The position numbers and the translations under genes were made by a program. The notes under the pieces are model-generated. The model saw only the letters and a program-made list of their open reading frames with translations. It searched no databases and was not told where the DNA came from. This document shows positions 13,179 through 28,000 of a stretch of 64,000 nt of DNA, piece after piece. Source of the stretch: Atrina japonica (taxonomy: Eukaryota; Mollusca; Bivalvia; Pterioida; Pinnidae); NCBI GenBank assembly GCA_030159075.1, contig BROG01000647.1, positions 310,001 through 374,000 on the forward strand, read 5' to 3'. The first letter of the stretch is position 1. Every line of letters starts with the position of its first letter.

Positions 13179-15295
13179 TCACGAGATTTGTAAATGTTAG
13201 ATACGGGAACTGAATGTTAGATAATAAAAATAAAATTACCATAGAAACAAACACTTTATAAGTGAAGAAAAAATACCAAGAAAATCTCAAACAGAAATAA
13301 ATCAATTATGCAAGATTTCATGCAGAGTTGTACATAAAAACCACCCAATTGAGACCATGGCTCACTTGCTCAAGCCTAAGTTAAGTATATTTCTAATTAA
13401 GGATAATGAAAATTAAAGTTTAACATGATAATTAAATAATCTAAAACTTAAGCAAAACTTTTAACAAGATAAGAACATAGCACAGGAAAATAAAATAGCA
13501 CAAAACTTAAGTCAAATGTTTATAGGAAAATAAAATAGTTTAACACATGTGTAAAAATTTCAAAGGGTGATAAAACAGTCTAATACTTAGATCAAAATTT
13601 CAATTTTCAACAAAACATTCTTGTAGGCCTGACTGCTGACTAAAGTTCTGCAGTTAAAACACTCTGAAGATTAACTCTCATAATAAACCTTATCAAGGGG
13701 CAGATAACACCCAGTAAAAAACAGACATCCAAATCTGACTTTAAAAGTTTATTAAAATTGTTTCCCAATGTTGGAACCATACAATGTACATAGTGTAAGG
13801 AAAATATAGGACATCCCCATAAAATGTACAAACATTCTGACTCCCCACAATTCACAGAATTTATTCCATTTTTTTGCAATCAACTATTGATCTTATCAAT
13901 AAACAATGGAATCATTGTTATTAACAGAGAGAGAGAGTACTTTTTTATCATGGGTTTATATGTTTTGAACCATTATTAACAGAGTAGTCAGAGAGTACTT
14001 TTTGTATATATATCATGGGTTTATATGTTTTGACCACCTGGTCATTAAGACTGTTTTTTGCAGTAAGTCAATAAGCACCATATTTACTGTCATTTGAAGT
14101 GTAAGTATAATTTCTGAAGGTACCTTAGCACTGTATTAAGAATTTTGTTCTCATGTACAGTATAAAACTTGCTTTAGCGACCACCTGTGGTAAGTATAAG
14201 GATCTCTTTAGTAGGGGTGCGCGATATTACCGGTATACCGGTCATAAAATGACTGTATTTTTACCGGTATTTCGCGTCCACATAGAAACGATTGATACCA
14301 TGCAATTTGTGTACATCGTTTCTAACATCAATGTCTATATAAAGACCACCTCCCTAAAAATAAATAAAAATAGAAACGGTGGTTTTGTTGTATCTGTATT
14401 ACATTTTACTCTGTAAGATGATTTAAATATTTATCATATATTTATGCATAAAATCTAAGTGGAGAGGCGGAGTTTAGTATTTCCGGAACTCTGTTGAGTG
14501 ATTTATTATGTGGTAGTTGGTCCTTAGCACTGGGTGTCCCTTAAGACAGTCTTTATTCTCCACAGCCGTTTGCTATGTCATAAGATCAAATGAAGTGTAA
14601 ATATAGCTTTTCGGAAGACCTTTGCTGTTAAAGATATCAGGACAATGTTACATCATCTTCTTTGTAAGTATCTGGGACAAAAATACAAGCCTAAGTGAAT
14701 GACAGTATTTTTCTCTGTGAGTGGCAATATATCGCAATATATCCTAGGTAGGTTGTCCGCAATTATATTTTTCTGGCAATACCCAACTCTACTCTTTAGA
14801 CAGTCTTGATTCTCCATGTGTTTCAAAATGGAGATAATGTGAAAGGTGAAACAAAAGACATTTTATTACTTTGTTAAGTGTCCTTGCATAGAGCTTCATA
14901 GAATTTTATTTATCATCATCTTTATTATAAAATAACTGAAAAAAAACTGTTTACAGTTTATTTTATTGGTTCAAAAATTGTATCTCCAATTAGGATACCT
15001 AGCCGGAGGGGTTGGGAAAGACCTTTCTGTAAATCCTGTTTTATTTGCAAGAATATTATTAATGCTTAATTTCTCTCTCGCTCATAAAAATAAAATTATC
15101 GCATAATGAAGTATGATAATTTTATGACGAAATGAGCATTCAAAATCACGAAAATATCATCTCACGAGGAAATTTAGAACTTGTATATTACGAAAATAAT
15201 GTCCCGCGGAAATTTCCAGGCCTACAATAAGTATGTAAGATACTTTGTGTTCTTTATATAAACTTATGTGGAATCATAGGTTTTTCATTTATTTA
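13179..15295. other. No gene seen; a 60-bp direct duplication
   Basis: About 13918-14033 holds two copies of a segment with GAGAGAGTACTTTTT and ATCATGGGTTTATATGTTTT. A degenerate family-A fragment follows at about 14157-14195. Otherwise featureless. Confidence 0.5.
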
Positions 15296-15473
15296 AAGTG
15301 GAACCTCTCTTGAGAGACCACCCTATTTGCCATGGAAATATGGTCGCTCATGACAAGTGGTCTCTAACGAGAGGTCATAATGATAGAAATGTTTAACCAA
15401 GTGATTTCCAGAATGTAGTCTTTCAAGACAGGTGGTCTTTCATGACAGTGGTCTCTTAAGACAGATTGCACTG
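15296..15473. mobile_element. MITE family B, copy
   Basis: AAGTGGAACCTCTCTTGAGA at the left, ...AAGACAGATTGCACTG before TA at the right. Internal TTTAACCAAGTGATTTCC serves to align the split copy in intron 4. Confidence 0.8.
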
Positions 15474-15964
15474 TATTGTAGAAGAGTTGGTGCAGTTAAG
15501 TTCCAATAATCATCCAGTAATGATAAAATATGAGCTTACGCAAAAAATAAAATGTTAACTTTTTTGATAATCTGTCAAAGAGCTCCTTTAAAAACTATAT
15601 GTAGATTTTACCGACAGGCATACATAAAATTTGTACATCTTAGTCGTACACAAAACTAATTTGTTCTCTCAGGGATAAAAAAAGGATAACATTAATTGTA
15701 CCTGCATTTTCACTAAATTCTACAGGATTGATTGGAAGACAAAATCTAAAATGCACTCAAGAGGCCGGAATATGATATACATTGTACTTGGAAAAACATA
15801 ATAAAATATAAACATGACAGTAAAATTTCAGTTTAAAATGATTTGAAAATAAAAAGTCCAATACCTCAGCAGAAAATTGTGTATTGATATACCAAAATTT
15901 GACTTTGAAGTCATGTTGTACACACACATTCATTTTCCATGACAAAATTGTACTGTAACATATG

Positions 15965-16209
15965 ACTGATTGTGATCTTGAACTTAACTGATGTACATGT
16001 AACCCTGAACCTAATTAATATACATGTGACCTTGAACTTAACTGATGTACATGTAACCCTGAACCTAATTAATATACATGTGACCTTGAACTTAACTGAT
16101 GTACATGTAACCCTGAACCTAATTAATATACATGTGACCTTGAACTTAACTGATGTACATGTAACCTTAAACTTGATTAATATACCTGTGACCTTGAACT
16201 TGATTTAGG
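15965..16209. repeat. 54-bp minisatellite, about 4.5 copies
   Basis: The unit is two related 27-bp halves: CTTGAACTTAACTGATGTAC and CCTGAACCTAATTAATATAC, each followed by ATGTAACC or ATGTGAC. Recurrence of AACTTAACTG at 15981, 16035 and 16089 fixes the period at 54. Confidence 0.92.
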
Positions 16210-17560
16210 TACATCATGTATATGTACATGTAAAATGTAAAGAATACACCTTAATAATGGATACCATACTGTAACCTTTTGACCTTGTGAATGTTAAGAC
16301 AATGTATTGGTCCATATATCAACTTGGTTGATTAAGAGTACACTACAAGTCAACATTACTAGCATATATCAACTCCCTACTAAATTCAAAGGAATCATAC
16401 ACACGCTTCTAATGATAAAACATTTATATATAACAAAGATATATATATATATAATTACTTGACAAATATTTCTCACACGTATCAGTTTCTTAATGTCTCA
16501 AAAATAAATAACAAATCAGGATGTAAATCTAATGCTCCAAGATCAGGAGGAAACTGCAGGCAGCTCAAGTTTTTTTTTTTATATTTTACTTCTATTTATA
16601 TTCTGACATATCTTGAAACACCAATAAAGATTTGTCAAAATTATATATATCACTGTATTGACTACAACTTTGTCATGTCTGAAGAAACTGTCTTGTTCCT
16701 GAGTCAACAAGTAGATTAAGTTGTGAGTCTTCTGGAAGACAATAACGAAAAGATATGGAATCAGATCTTCATGCAGGAATTTCAATAAATTTTCTAGCAG
16801 GAGGTAAATCTGTAAAAGTAGACAGAAGATAATAATTGAGCACAAAAGGTGCTATTTGTCTAGCGGTGAACAGGAGCATGCCCAACCGCAAAAATTTGGA
16901 ATTTTAGATGTCCAGAAATGGCATTTCCTGCATTTTAGAAATGAAAATCGGTGTTCTGAATCTGCATAATGAAGTCAAATCAGGTTCATTACCAGTATTC
17001 CAGAAACGCTAGTCTTTGTTTTTTTTCTTCTCACGAATAAGTAGACAGTAAAAATGAGAAAGTAGGGGGGTAATTTTACTGGCTACTGGCTACTACTGAA
17101 ATCCCCACTTTCCTGATTTCATGTGAGCAACATAATACACTAAGTAGGCATTTGTCCATCACCCAAATTTTACTCAGATTAAATTTTATGACGTAATTAT
17201 CAGCGTATACACCAGTGAAATTAAACTAATCACAGTGAACGTCTCAAAAATTCTGACTTACTGTGAACATTTTCACCAGATTCATGGACTCACTGCAAAC
17301 TTTCTCTCCAGCACTAAAGTCTCACTCTGTTCAGTGATATAGACTTTGTGTGGACATTCTCACTTGCAACAAATTTCCACTTCCTGAACATTCACACAAG
17401 TCATATAAACTCACTATGATAACACTCTCACAAATAATATAGACTAACTCTGTGAACAGTCTCACCAATAATTTAAACTTAACTCCCAATAAACACGACA
17501 TAAACGAGTCAAGGTATTATATCAGATCAAAATACCTTTTAAATCATACACCCAAAATTA
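16210..17560. other. No gene seen downstream of GLS
   Basis: AT-rich with a short (AT)n at 16439-16453. Open frames of 86-88 codons at 16459-16845 overlap on opposite strands and resemble nothing. Confidence 0.55.
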
Positions 17561-17563
17561 CTC

Positions 17564-17569
17564 TTTATT
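17564..17569 (-). promoter_or_regulatory. Candidate GLS poly(A) signal AATAAA
   Basis: This is the first AATAAA I see on the minus strand after the GLS stop, about 435 bp downstream. It would give a 3' UTR of about 450 nt. The UTR would include the 30-bp repeats at 17857-17970. Unconfirmed; 3' UTRs can run further. Confidence 0.4.
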
Positions 17570-17856
17570 TTATGGTAAAACCTGTCTATAATGGCCACAA
17601 AATGGAAAATAAGATCTACATGACCAAATTGCCATCAAATAAATATTGGTTGACTCCATTATCTGTAATGTTTGAAAAAGATTTTTTTCTGATAACTATT
17701 ATGCATAGAAATGCATTAAATCTAAGTGGCCTGAAAGATAGGTGTGAGTGTAATTTTCAAACATGCTGGCGTCAGTTACCTCACTGTAAACTGACATATG
17801 ACAAATTAAACTTCAACTTCTCAAGACCTACAGAGTATATAAAACTAGATAAATCA

Positions 17857-17970
17857 CAGATACCAATGACCAATCAAATGATGTCTCTGATACCAATGAC
17901 CAATCAAACGATGACTCTGACACAAATGACCAATCAAAACTGAAATTTCTAATAACTAATGACCAATCAA
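17857..17970. repeat. 30-bp tandem repeat in the likely GLS 3' UTR
   Basis: Four imperfect units built on ATACCAATGACCAATCAAAT with GATGTCTCTG spacers. It lies 32-145 bp past the GLS stop on the minus strand. Confidence 0.85.
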
Positions 17971-18001
17971 ATTTTATGTTGCTTTTCACCATCAACACTC
18001 T

Positions 18002-18152
18002 TCATGGACTGTTGGATCTATTCTGTGATTCTTTCCATTCTTCCCATGAATCAGTGCAACCCGGTCGAATTTTTTCCATTTGCAATTTCAGAAGTTCTGA
18101 GACACTTTCATGTTTAAATCTAATGGCATCATCTAAGGCATAAAATCCCCAT
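18002..18152 (-). CDS. GLS: GLS exon 15: last ankyrin repeat and stop
   Basis: Encodes residues 597-645 and the TGA at 18002-18004. [20 protein letters not shown] matches human WNNTPMDEALHFGHHDVFKI. The tail, [13 protein letters not shown], is unlike the human KGA tail, and such tails are not conserved. Acceptor TTCAG. Confidence 0.95.
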
Positions 18153-21100
18153 CTGAAAATCAAATAAATGATTATAATTGTGGTGGAAACACAAATAAAT
18201 TTCTAGGAAAAGTCTACCTTCCAAGTAGACATGGTCCTGATAGTTAAAAGTTAATTATTTTCTGGAAATTGTCAATGGGACATACATTCAGCATTAAAGA
18301 AAAAGACTAAACTAAAATTTCTATTCTATTACCTGCATTTAACATGATTTATTTTATAGTATAAGATAATTATTCAATTATAAAAATTTGTAATTTTAAT
18401 AAAATAGATTCATGTTTGGTAGTTATTTTAGACTTTTCTTCCCAACAGGAAAAAAAATGTTCTATAAATATATGTATCAAGATTTCACTGTACATTAGAA
18501 CTTGTTTTGAGATACTCCCGCATCTGCACTTCTTTTGTGAGGCCAAAATAATGTAACCCGACCTGCTCAACTAAACAGCCGTAACCAAGACATTTTTATG
18601 GTAGTTTTGTCCCTTTATTGTTTTTCTTATCAAAAACCTGAAATTTCACCTAATCTACACATCAAATGAAATGAAAAAAAATTTGCCTTCCGACTGAACC
18701 ACTTGTCAGAACACACCAAACAACACTGAAGGTCTCTCGAGAGCGTAACAGGGCTCTCCATGGTCCAGTGGTTACAGCATAGTGCTTTGAACCATGAACT
18801 CACTCACCACTGGTAAGTGCAGGTTTGTGCTCCATGGGAACCTAAGATAATTATTGTGAGAAAGCTTGCCAGTTCACTTGAGAAGGTGAGTGGTATCTAC
18901 CTAGGTACATTGTAACAGGGTTCTTTCTTCCATTAATAAAATCTGGCCACCATTAATAAATGAAAAATTGTTGAGTGTAGCATAAAACACTATTCAAAAT
19001 TCAAATTAAACAGCCTAACAATAGTGTTATTTGGCTTTATGTACTTCTGAATGTCGTCTCTCAAGAAACTGAAAGGTGAACGGGACTAGGCAACTGACTT
19101 TGACAAAATTCGAATTTCGACTCATCCGATTTTGACATAATGAGATTTCATTTTATATACACACCTGTCTTGTAAAAATGGTGAAGCTTGGCATTTCTGT
19201 AGAAGGAATTCTACAACATTGGCGTGTCCCTCAGCGGAAGCAAGGTGTAGAGCTGTCCTACCATCATAGTCCCCAAGATTCATGTCCATACCCAAGAGGG
19301 AGTACCTGGAAAATTATTTATAATTATCACTTACATCATCACAACATTTTCATATTGAAAAGATATACAGGAATTAATCTCATGAATATTCATAATATCA
19401 CATAATGAAAATTTGAAGCACTTAATTTATGTTTTAATTTCCACTTCCATGTAGATAGAGTTTCTGTGTTTTCTTTTCATGAAATATTTTCCTTACACAT
19501 CTCCATTCATCTAAGAACCTTAAATACCTTGCCACAAAGGCAATACATATCATGCATGGTTATTAAATTTACAGTACGCAACATTTCGTTTAGACCTAAC
19601 CAATACGCACCACTTGAAAGAGCACATTTCAACTACATGATATGTATCATGATTAAATTTACAGTACGCAACATATCGTTTAGACTAACCAATACGCACC
19701 ACTTGAAAGAGCACATTTCAAGTACATGATATGTATTGTAATTAAATTTACAGTATGCAACATATCGTTTAGACCTAACCAATACGCACCACTCGAAAGA
19801 GCACATTTCAAATTGGTTGTTTACATCATCTTACCTACGTAGGGCAGTAACATCACCATTGTAAGCTCCAAACAAAATGTTAACAACGTCCATAGCCTTG
19901 GAATCTATCTGTCGTTTTGTCGGATCCACTTTCTTGGGAGTATATTTCAGATTGTCGAAGTTATGGAAGTTGAAATTATTGACCAATTCCTGTAAAATTA
20001 GGAGACATCTAAATTGAGGTGTTGATTTTCTTTACACAAACCAGATGGAAGGATATTATTTAATAAATTTAATACTCACAAATTCTTGGAGAACTTTAAT
20101 CATTTGGTATTACACTTAGACTTTCAAATTACCTTACACATGTATATTTCAGTGTATTTCTTTAATTACAATTCCAATGCACATCTTTATCCCATTTCTC
20201 CCAGAAAAACAATGGAATCTACTTATTTGACAAGGGAAATTCTAATCCAAGAGGATGTGGAGGTGTGCAGATAAGCTGACTGGTTTCCTGACACATTAAA
20301 TGCTTCTGACATTTTTTCTTTAAATTTTGGTTAAAATATGTCATATACATAGGACAAAGAACTTGAATGCATCCCACTCACATATTTATCATTTAAGAAG
20401 AGGTAATGAAATCATGTAAATAACTGTCTACCTTACAAAAGTAAATCTAAAATAGACTGGTTACCTGACAAAACTGGATTCCTCTCACACTGTTTCCCCA
20501 TGTATCCAAGGGTGGAGACCATATACAAATTCCCATTACATTTGGGATAACCAGCAATACAGCTCCAGAAACTCCAGACTTGGCAGGCAAACCAACCTGT
20601 AAGTAAAAAAAAATTCTTAAGACGTGTATGATGTAAAGAGATAATTTGTTCCCAGTATACATTAAATTTTTGTGTAGCCTTGAGCACTATTTCAGACATG
20701 TTACTTTGTTTACAAAGGAAGTGGGAGTCATTTAGTTAAAACTTTGATGATAGCAATGTGACTGGAGTCAGAATTGATTTTAAAAAGTGTGGGAATGGAC
20801 TGATTTTACACGATTTATGCTGAGTGGGGGATAAAAACGTCAACTAGCATTTTGTTTTTCCTCTTTGAACTCTTCTAGATTTGTTTAGTTGTCATTATTT
20901 GGGAATGGCAAAAACTCAATGACATTGATTTCCATGGCATGTATACCTGGATGTGAAATTTCCAATTTCCAAAATTAAGAGTTAATTTACCATCCAAAAA
21001 CCAAATTTGTTTGAGAGACTTACGAAATACCCTTCATAACATGCATGTGTAATCATGATTATAATACAGAGTTCAATACGCCAGTGCAGTACATAACATT

Positions 21101-21353
21101 ACATTGTACTACAGTTGGATAAAGAGATTCTGCCATAGCTACTTTTCTAAATGGAATTCCAGTCATCCAAAATAAATAAGGGGCATGTATTCTTCATAAT
21201 TCTTTCTATCTGTATCATCAAACTACACAAGATCAAGGATTCAACATGTTCTTACTGAATCCTCCCACTACAATGTTCTCGTGTAGTCTGATGATACGAA
21301 TAGATACATGTGTACATGTAGTTTTGTCTATGTAACCCAAGTCACAGAATGAA

Positions 21354-21415
<62 letters not shown>

Positions 21416-21422
21416 TATAGAA

Positions 21423-21470
<48 letters not shown>

Positions 21471-21753
21471 AAAATGTTTATTTTAATTTTTTGGAATCTA
21501 AATTTACAGAAACTAATACATGTATATACAATTCATGCAAGTTTTGTCTACCCTTCCCTTCACATACAATAAATTCCATATCTACATATAAGAGTACATC
21601 TACAGGTATCAGCATATCTAAACCAGTATAGATCTATATAATTACCTGTGAGGGGTACCTGCTAAAATGAATTTTGAGATCATGAGTCATCAATTATCCA
21701 AGGTAAAATCAGCAATCAACAACTCTAGATCAATAATTGTACCAGTATTCTAG

Positions 21754-21789
<36 letters not shown>

Positions 21790-21908
21790 ACATTTATTCA
21801 GGTATTTCAGCCAGGATTTTAACAAGACTCCTACATGCCCACCTGGCCAGGGGGTTGGCTGACCAAAATACCTATCATTTATTCTGTCTTACACCAAACA
21901 CACACACA

Positions 21909-21987
<79 letters not shown>

Positions 21988-21998
21988 CAGAGAGAGAG

Positions 21999-22071
<73 letters not shown>

Positions 22072-25000
22072 CAGAGAGAGAGACAGAGAGAGACAGAGAG
22101 ACAGAGATGGAGACAGAGAGACAGACAGACAGACAGACAGAAAAACTGTGCACATTTCTTTTATGCACAATATAATAGATTATTATACATGTTATACTAC
22201 AAGGGATTAGGGTACTTTGTAGCAGCTATATAAAAGTTGTTTCTACAAACTAAATTCATTAATTCAGTCTTTGGTTTTCATCAAATATAATTCTCCAAGA
22301 ATACCAAAGTTGATTAAATTTATCTAGCTGGTTACTTTTTGAGTACAATTATTTTTGTATATTGTAAACATAATTTAAATATGAAATAAACTGTCTTACC
22401 GATAAATTTTGTTTCAGACATTTGCACTTGTAATTGAAATGTTTCAAATTCAAAACTATTATTTCATTAACCAGATCTCTTCCAGTATAAGGCCCTAATA
22501 GAAATGAGAACATATCTATTGTTATCGTTATAGGAAATTGCATGAGGAAATCATTAACATTTTTCATGAAATCTTGAACCTCATTACATGTCCAAAGTAA
22601 ATGAAGAAAAGATTCTGATTCAGTATTACAAAATGTACATAGAGGAGAGTCGACTAGTTTCATCTTATAAGCTAATTTATTTGTTGTCAGTAAGAAATGG
22701 TTTATTCGAAACTGAAACCATTTGAGTTTTGTGTATTTAATATGATATATACTATTAAAAATATCTTTAAACTTGTCGTCATTGAGAGAAGGGAAGATGT
22801 CTATCCATTTCGATTTAGAGTTTATTGTATTTTTCTCTTAACTTTCATTACCATGTATATACTTTTAGAGCCTTTTTTATCTTTCAGGATTGTTTTAATA
22901 TTTGGCAGAAGCCATGGTGAAAATTCTTTGCACAAGTTGTGGTCTTTATTTGAAGTAACATATTCTTTAATAGAGCTTATAAAGCCATTATACTCTAGAA
23001 AGTTAATGTTTATATTAAATTTTTCGATGAAATCTTCGTATGAAAAAAAATTATCATCATCACAAAGAAGATCATTTACATAAATAATATTCTTTTGTGC
23101 CCAGTGTTTATAATATACAACTGTATTGTTAACTTTAATTTCATTATTAAACCATAGAGATGTATAAGCTGGGTTAGAGTGAATTAGATCATTTATTTTC
23201 TTTTATTTGCAATTCTTTCCATGCATTTAGAACATCTTTCCAAAATATATTATTTAGATTTCTTATTGTTTTATTTAGGTATTCTATTCCAAATTGAAGA
23301 AGAGAGTTGATATCAAATATTTTTGCCAAAAGATTTTGCCAGATACCTTCTGAGTTAAGAATATGTCTAATCCAAGTTGATTTCAAAGCTGAAATATATG
23401 CTTTTAGATCAATCATATTAAGTCCCCCCATGCCTGTCATTTTGAGTAATCACATCCCATTTAAGTTTATCTTTCTTATGATTCTATAAAAAATCAAAGA
23501 TTATATTGTTCAGTTCTTTAAATAGTTGTTGACTTGGGTTTGGTAGTGATAAAAATAAATGATTAAATTGTGAAATTAAAAGAGACTTAATAATTGATAT
23601 ACGTCCTAATGGAGTAGTTTTCTTTTATCCCATTGTTTAACTATTGTTTTAATTTTTTGCAGTTTTTTTCTATAATTAATTTCACAAATGTTGTCTAAGT
23701 TAATATCATAATCTATTCCTAAAAGTGTGAAATTCTGTTTACCCCAATGCAACCCCCAATGCTTACAGAGTTTCTCATTACTATATCTTTTACTTCCAAT
23801 CCAAATTACTTGAGTTTTTTTTTCAAAATTAACTTTAAGCCCTGATATTCCATCAAACCATTTTATTAAATTTAGACTAACAGTTAAAGATTCCTCTGAC
23901 CTGTCTAATAATAAAGATGTATCGACTGCATATTGGGAGATTTTAAATTCTAATCGATCTATAGATATTCCTTTAAAACGAGGTTCATTTCTTATTTTAA
24001 TGGATAAAATTTCGGCACATAAAATAAACAAATAACTTGAAACAGGGTCCCCTTGTCTACATCCCCTCCCTGGATAAAAGTATTCAGATAAATGACCGCC
24101 AATATTAATTCTTGATTTAATATTATTGTATACTACATTAATCCACTTTCAAAGAGATGGACCAAAATTAAAGTAATTCAAAACGTTATCTATAAATGTC
24201 CAAGATACAGAGTCAAACACTTTTTCAAAATCTATGAATAATAGGAGACCTGGAATATTAGTATTTTCTGTATAATTTAAAATTTCATAAATAAGTCGTG
24301 TATTTTCACATATGTACCTTCCAGGCATAAAACCAGTTTGTTCTTTACCTATTAATTTATCTAATACTTTTTTCAGTCTATTTGCAATGGATGTAGATGC
24401 AATTTTATAAACTAATTTAATAAAGTGATTGGTCTCCAATTTTTAAGAAATTGTTTAGGCTTATTTTCTTTCGGAATACATATAATAATACCCTCTTTTT
24501 GAACTGTAGATAATTCCCCCCTTATCAAATCCATAGTTTATTGATCTCACCACAAAATGACCTAACTGTTTCCAGAAAAATTTGAAAAAGTCTGTAGAAA
24601 AACCATCAGACCCTGGACTCTTGTTATTTTTCATAGATTTCAATGCTAAAGATGCTTCCTCAAAAGAAATTAAACCTTCCAAAATTTCTGATTCCACATT
24701 TGTGAGTTTTGGGACATCGTTTTGTTGAAAGTAATTGTTTAAATCAATGTCATTTAGATTTGTATTTTCTGTATACAATTTTTCATAAAACATTTTTGTT
24801 TCCTGTAAAATTTCTGTTTGAGATATAATTGTCACACCATTATTTTTTTCTATTTTTGGAATTATTTTGGCTGTGTAATTTCTTGATTCTAAACCTTAAA
24901 AATATTTTGTTGGCTTTTCTCCCTCAGCTAACCATTTAACACGTGATCTAATTAAACTACCCTTAATTTTTTTATCCCTAACTTCTATTAATTCTCTTTT

Positions 25001-28000
25001 CTTATTCTCTAAATCTTCAATATTAGATTGATTTTTCCTCTTTTTCTTTACTAATTTTCTTTTTATAACTTGAATATGAGATTGTTTTCCCTCTTATTTC
25101 TGTTAAAAGTACATCTAAAAACAGTTGATCATTAATTTGAAATTGTATATTATCTTTTGGAATATTTTCAATGTTTTCTATATTATATATTGGCAATGCA
25201 TATTGTTTTATTGTCTTTTTTATTACATTATTTACTTCATTTATAAATTCTTTATCAAACAGAAGAGAATTATCTAATTTCCATAGGCCCCTTCCTTTAG
25301 TAAAATCATTAAATTTTAATGTTAGTTTAATGGGGGAATGGTCTGACCTACAACTTGTCTCAATATCACATGAAATTATATCAGGAGACAGATTCTCTGT
25401 AATAAGAAAAAAATCTAATCTTGCTTGTTTGAGGGGATTCTTTTTCCTCCAAGTGTATCTTTTCTTTTGGGAATTTAATTCTTTGAAAGGCTCAATAAGT
25501 CCTACTTCTTCTTTTATCTCTAGTAATTTATCTCGTGCATTTGAATTGTTAACATTTATATAATTGAAATAGTCTAAATCCGGGTTCAAAATTAGGTTAA
25601 AATCACCACATATTACAACCGTTTCATTTGAGAAGTCAGAAATGTAATTTATTATTTCATCATAAAAAGCAGGGGAATCAGAATTTGGACCATACAGAGT
25701 ACAAAGTGTAAATCTCTTTGTATCAACAGATATATCAATTATCAAGTAATTACCATTTATGTCTCCTTTTATCTTATGAATTTTATAGTCAAAATTATTT
25801 TGAAAAAGAATACATACACCTCTTGAATTTGAGGAAAATGAACTAAATATTGCATTAAAACCCCATTCTGCTCTTATTTGATTTTCTAATTTATTAGTAG
25901 GGTGTGTATCCGGTAAACAATAAATATTTGCATCATTCATATCATGCAAATAGCGAAAAACATCCCTCCTTTTATCATGGCCCCCTAATCCCTGACAATT
26001 AACTGAAATCATATCAACCATTATCTACAGATTGTTTGCAAAACATAAGGTGAATGTGCACAGTTGAAGAATGATAATTTACATGAACACTAAATATACA
26101 GTATATATAGTATTCTAGTCTTGATTAGCTAGGGCCTCATATGTACTTGAGAGTAGGACCCGCTACAAAAATTAGATCCAAGATGCCAATTCCAAGTTAA
26201 CAGAAACATGCAGTACTAGTTCTGCTAGGATTTCCTTCAGTACTTTGGTACCAATTGTCATGTTCCCTTTCATTTGGACAAATAGCTCGATTTTCCTACA
26301 TGTACTTGTACTTCAATGTAAAAGGGATAAAGTCTTATTTGAAAATGTCAACCCTATGTCAACAGATTAAATGATCTGCTACAATATTATTGCCATTGAT
26401 TTCATATTTTTGAATGCAACTTACAGTTAGAAAAAACTGAAATGTCATGCATTTTATCATTCATTTTGAATATCCTGGAAAATTTAAATGGTAACTAAAG
26501 CTGGTGATGGTAGCCATAATTAGGGATAGTAAGTAAATATTGTATTTCTGTAAAATTGAACGCACCTTAAATGCAAACTGTCCTGACCAATCATACATGC
26601 CGCAGGAATGCATGAGGGACAATGTATTGCGAACAGCTGTGGATGTCAAGATTTTGTCATCTGTAGTCGGGCAGATTCCTCCATTAGCAAGTGTGGCTGC
26701 AATTTGTGCTCCCGAGTCACAAGTCACCTCTATAGAGCAACACTGTAAAATATGAAAAATCTTACATACAGCAGCCATCATGAATGAAGCTGTAGACACA
26801 GCCAACCTTATGAGAATCAGAATATTTCCTGGGGTTAAAACTTTGTTGTTCTAAAATTAAAACAAATTCTATTCCACATATTGTTTATTTACCTACTGTG
26901 TGTCCCAGCAAACCTGGAAAGTGTTTTTTTGTAAATATTTCATAAAATGTTGTCGTGTGGGAACATTAAATTTTTAATTTTGAATGGTATTTAACATCAC
27001 ACTCACACAATTTTGTAGTTACATGTTGGCAGCCAATTTTTATTGGAGGAGGACCACCAGCCTTCTGCATGTAAACTGGCAAAATTCGCAAAAAATCAGC
27101 TTAGTTTCCAGCCGGGCTTGAACCTGCACTGACCAGATATGAGAGACTTCATGGTTCAAAGCACTATGCTCTGACCGCTCGGCCACGGAGGTCCCCATTT
27201 TAAACACATTATACCTGACATGACCTAAAAAATTCATTGACTTACCTGGAAATAGAAGTCCAACACCTCCATTAGATTAGTTCCTTGTGGAAAACACTGG
27301 AAAACAAATTTCAAATGTAAAAGGCATTTAAGAAACGAGAGAGAGAAACCTAAAACCTAAAATATAGTGGAAATTATAAATTATATAAAGTATAGATTCA
27401 GGCTAAACATGAAAAATTCCAGGAAAAAAAAATGAAAAGAACTTTCCTAAAAAGTAAAAACAAAACACACTTTTGTTACTTTTAATTTACACTAATGATT
27501 TAATCAGAGATTAGGCCTACTTATGCTTGGCGAAAAAGTCAACAATTGACTTTTGTTTTCATATGGATCACTTCGTTATAATACTATAAAAGATGTTGGA
27601 TGGGACATCAAGGGACATGGAAATTGATTTGTTATAGGCAAATATTCACAATATAAAATTTGTTATAGGGATACCATCAATGTTAGTATCTGGCAAAATT
27701 TAACCAACCTTTTTTTCTCTCATGTAATAACCCAATGCAAAGTTTCTATCTGCAGTCTCTCTCTCTGACAGGAATCTGTAAAATATTCCAAAGTTGTTTT
27801 TTAAACACAATTCACTTTCTTGTTATATACAGTATATATTGTAGTTGTGACATGTCATATTAGATTTTTTTTTTTTTTAATGGATTAAATTATCTATTTT
27901 ATTTTAAATTTAGTATAAGACATTTGTTGCCCAAAATGTTATTCTTTTGAGCTATTCAATCACTGAACATAAACCACAGAACAAGTACCTATCAAACTAT

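Larger units (their letters stand above)
21758..26108 (-). mobile_element. L1/Tx1-like LINE, 5'-truncated and inactive
   Basis: Non-LTR retrotransposon of 4.35 kb, same orientation as GLS, in intron 11. Evidence: endonuclease, reverse transcriptase and C-terminal Cys/His region in order; an AATAAA (21793-21798, minus) just before a poly(A) tail (T-run to about 21785); and a perfect 14-bp target-site duplication outside both ends. No ORF1 is present, and only 87 bp precede the ORF2 methionine, so it is 5'-truncated. The long GA/CT tract at 21911-22140 lies in its 3' part. The EN and YxDDT-type motifs favour L1/Tx1 over CR1 or RTE; the exact clade is uncertain. Confidence 0.93.

Noticed and set aside
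21835..22233. Arg-Glu repeat protein of 132 codons and its antisense Ser-Leu frame
   Set aside because: Pure GA microsatellite within the LINE.
22697..23489. Plus-strand frames of 128 and 60 codons
   Set aside because: Antisense shadows of LINE ORF2.
26978..27196. A functional tRNA gene
   Set aside because: A and B boxes are good, but the sequence does not close a tRNA cloverleaf and continues into the SINE body and tail.
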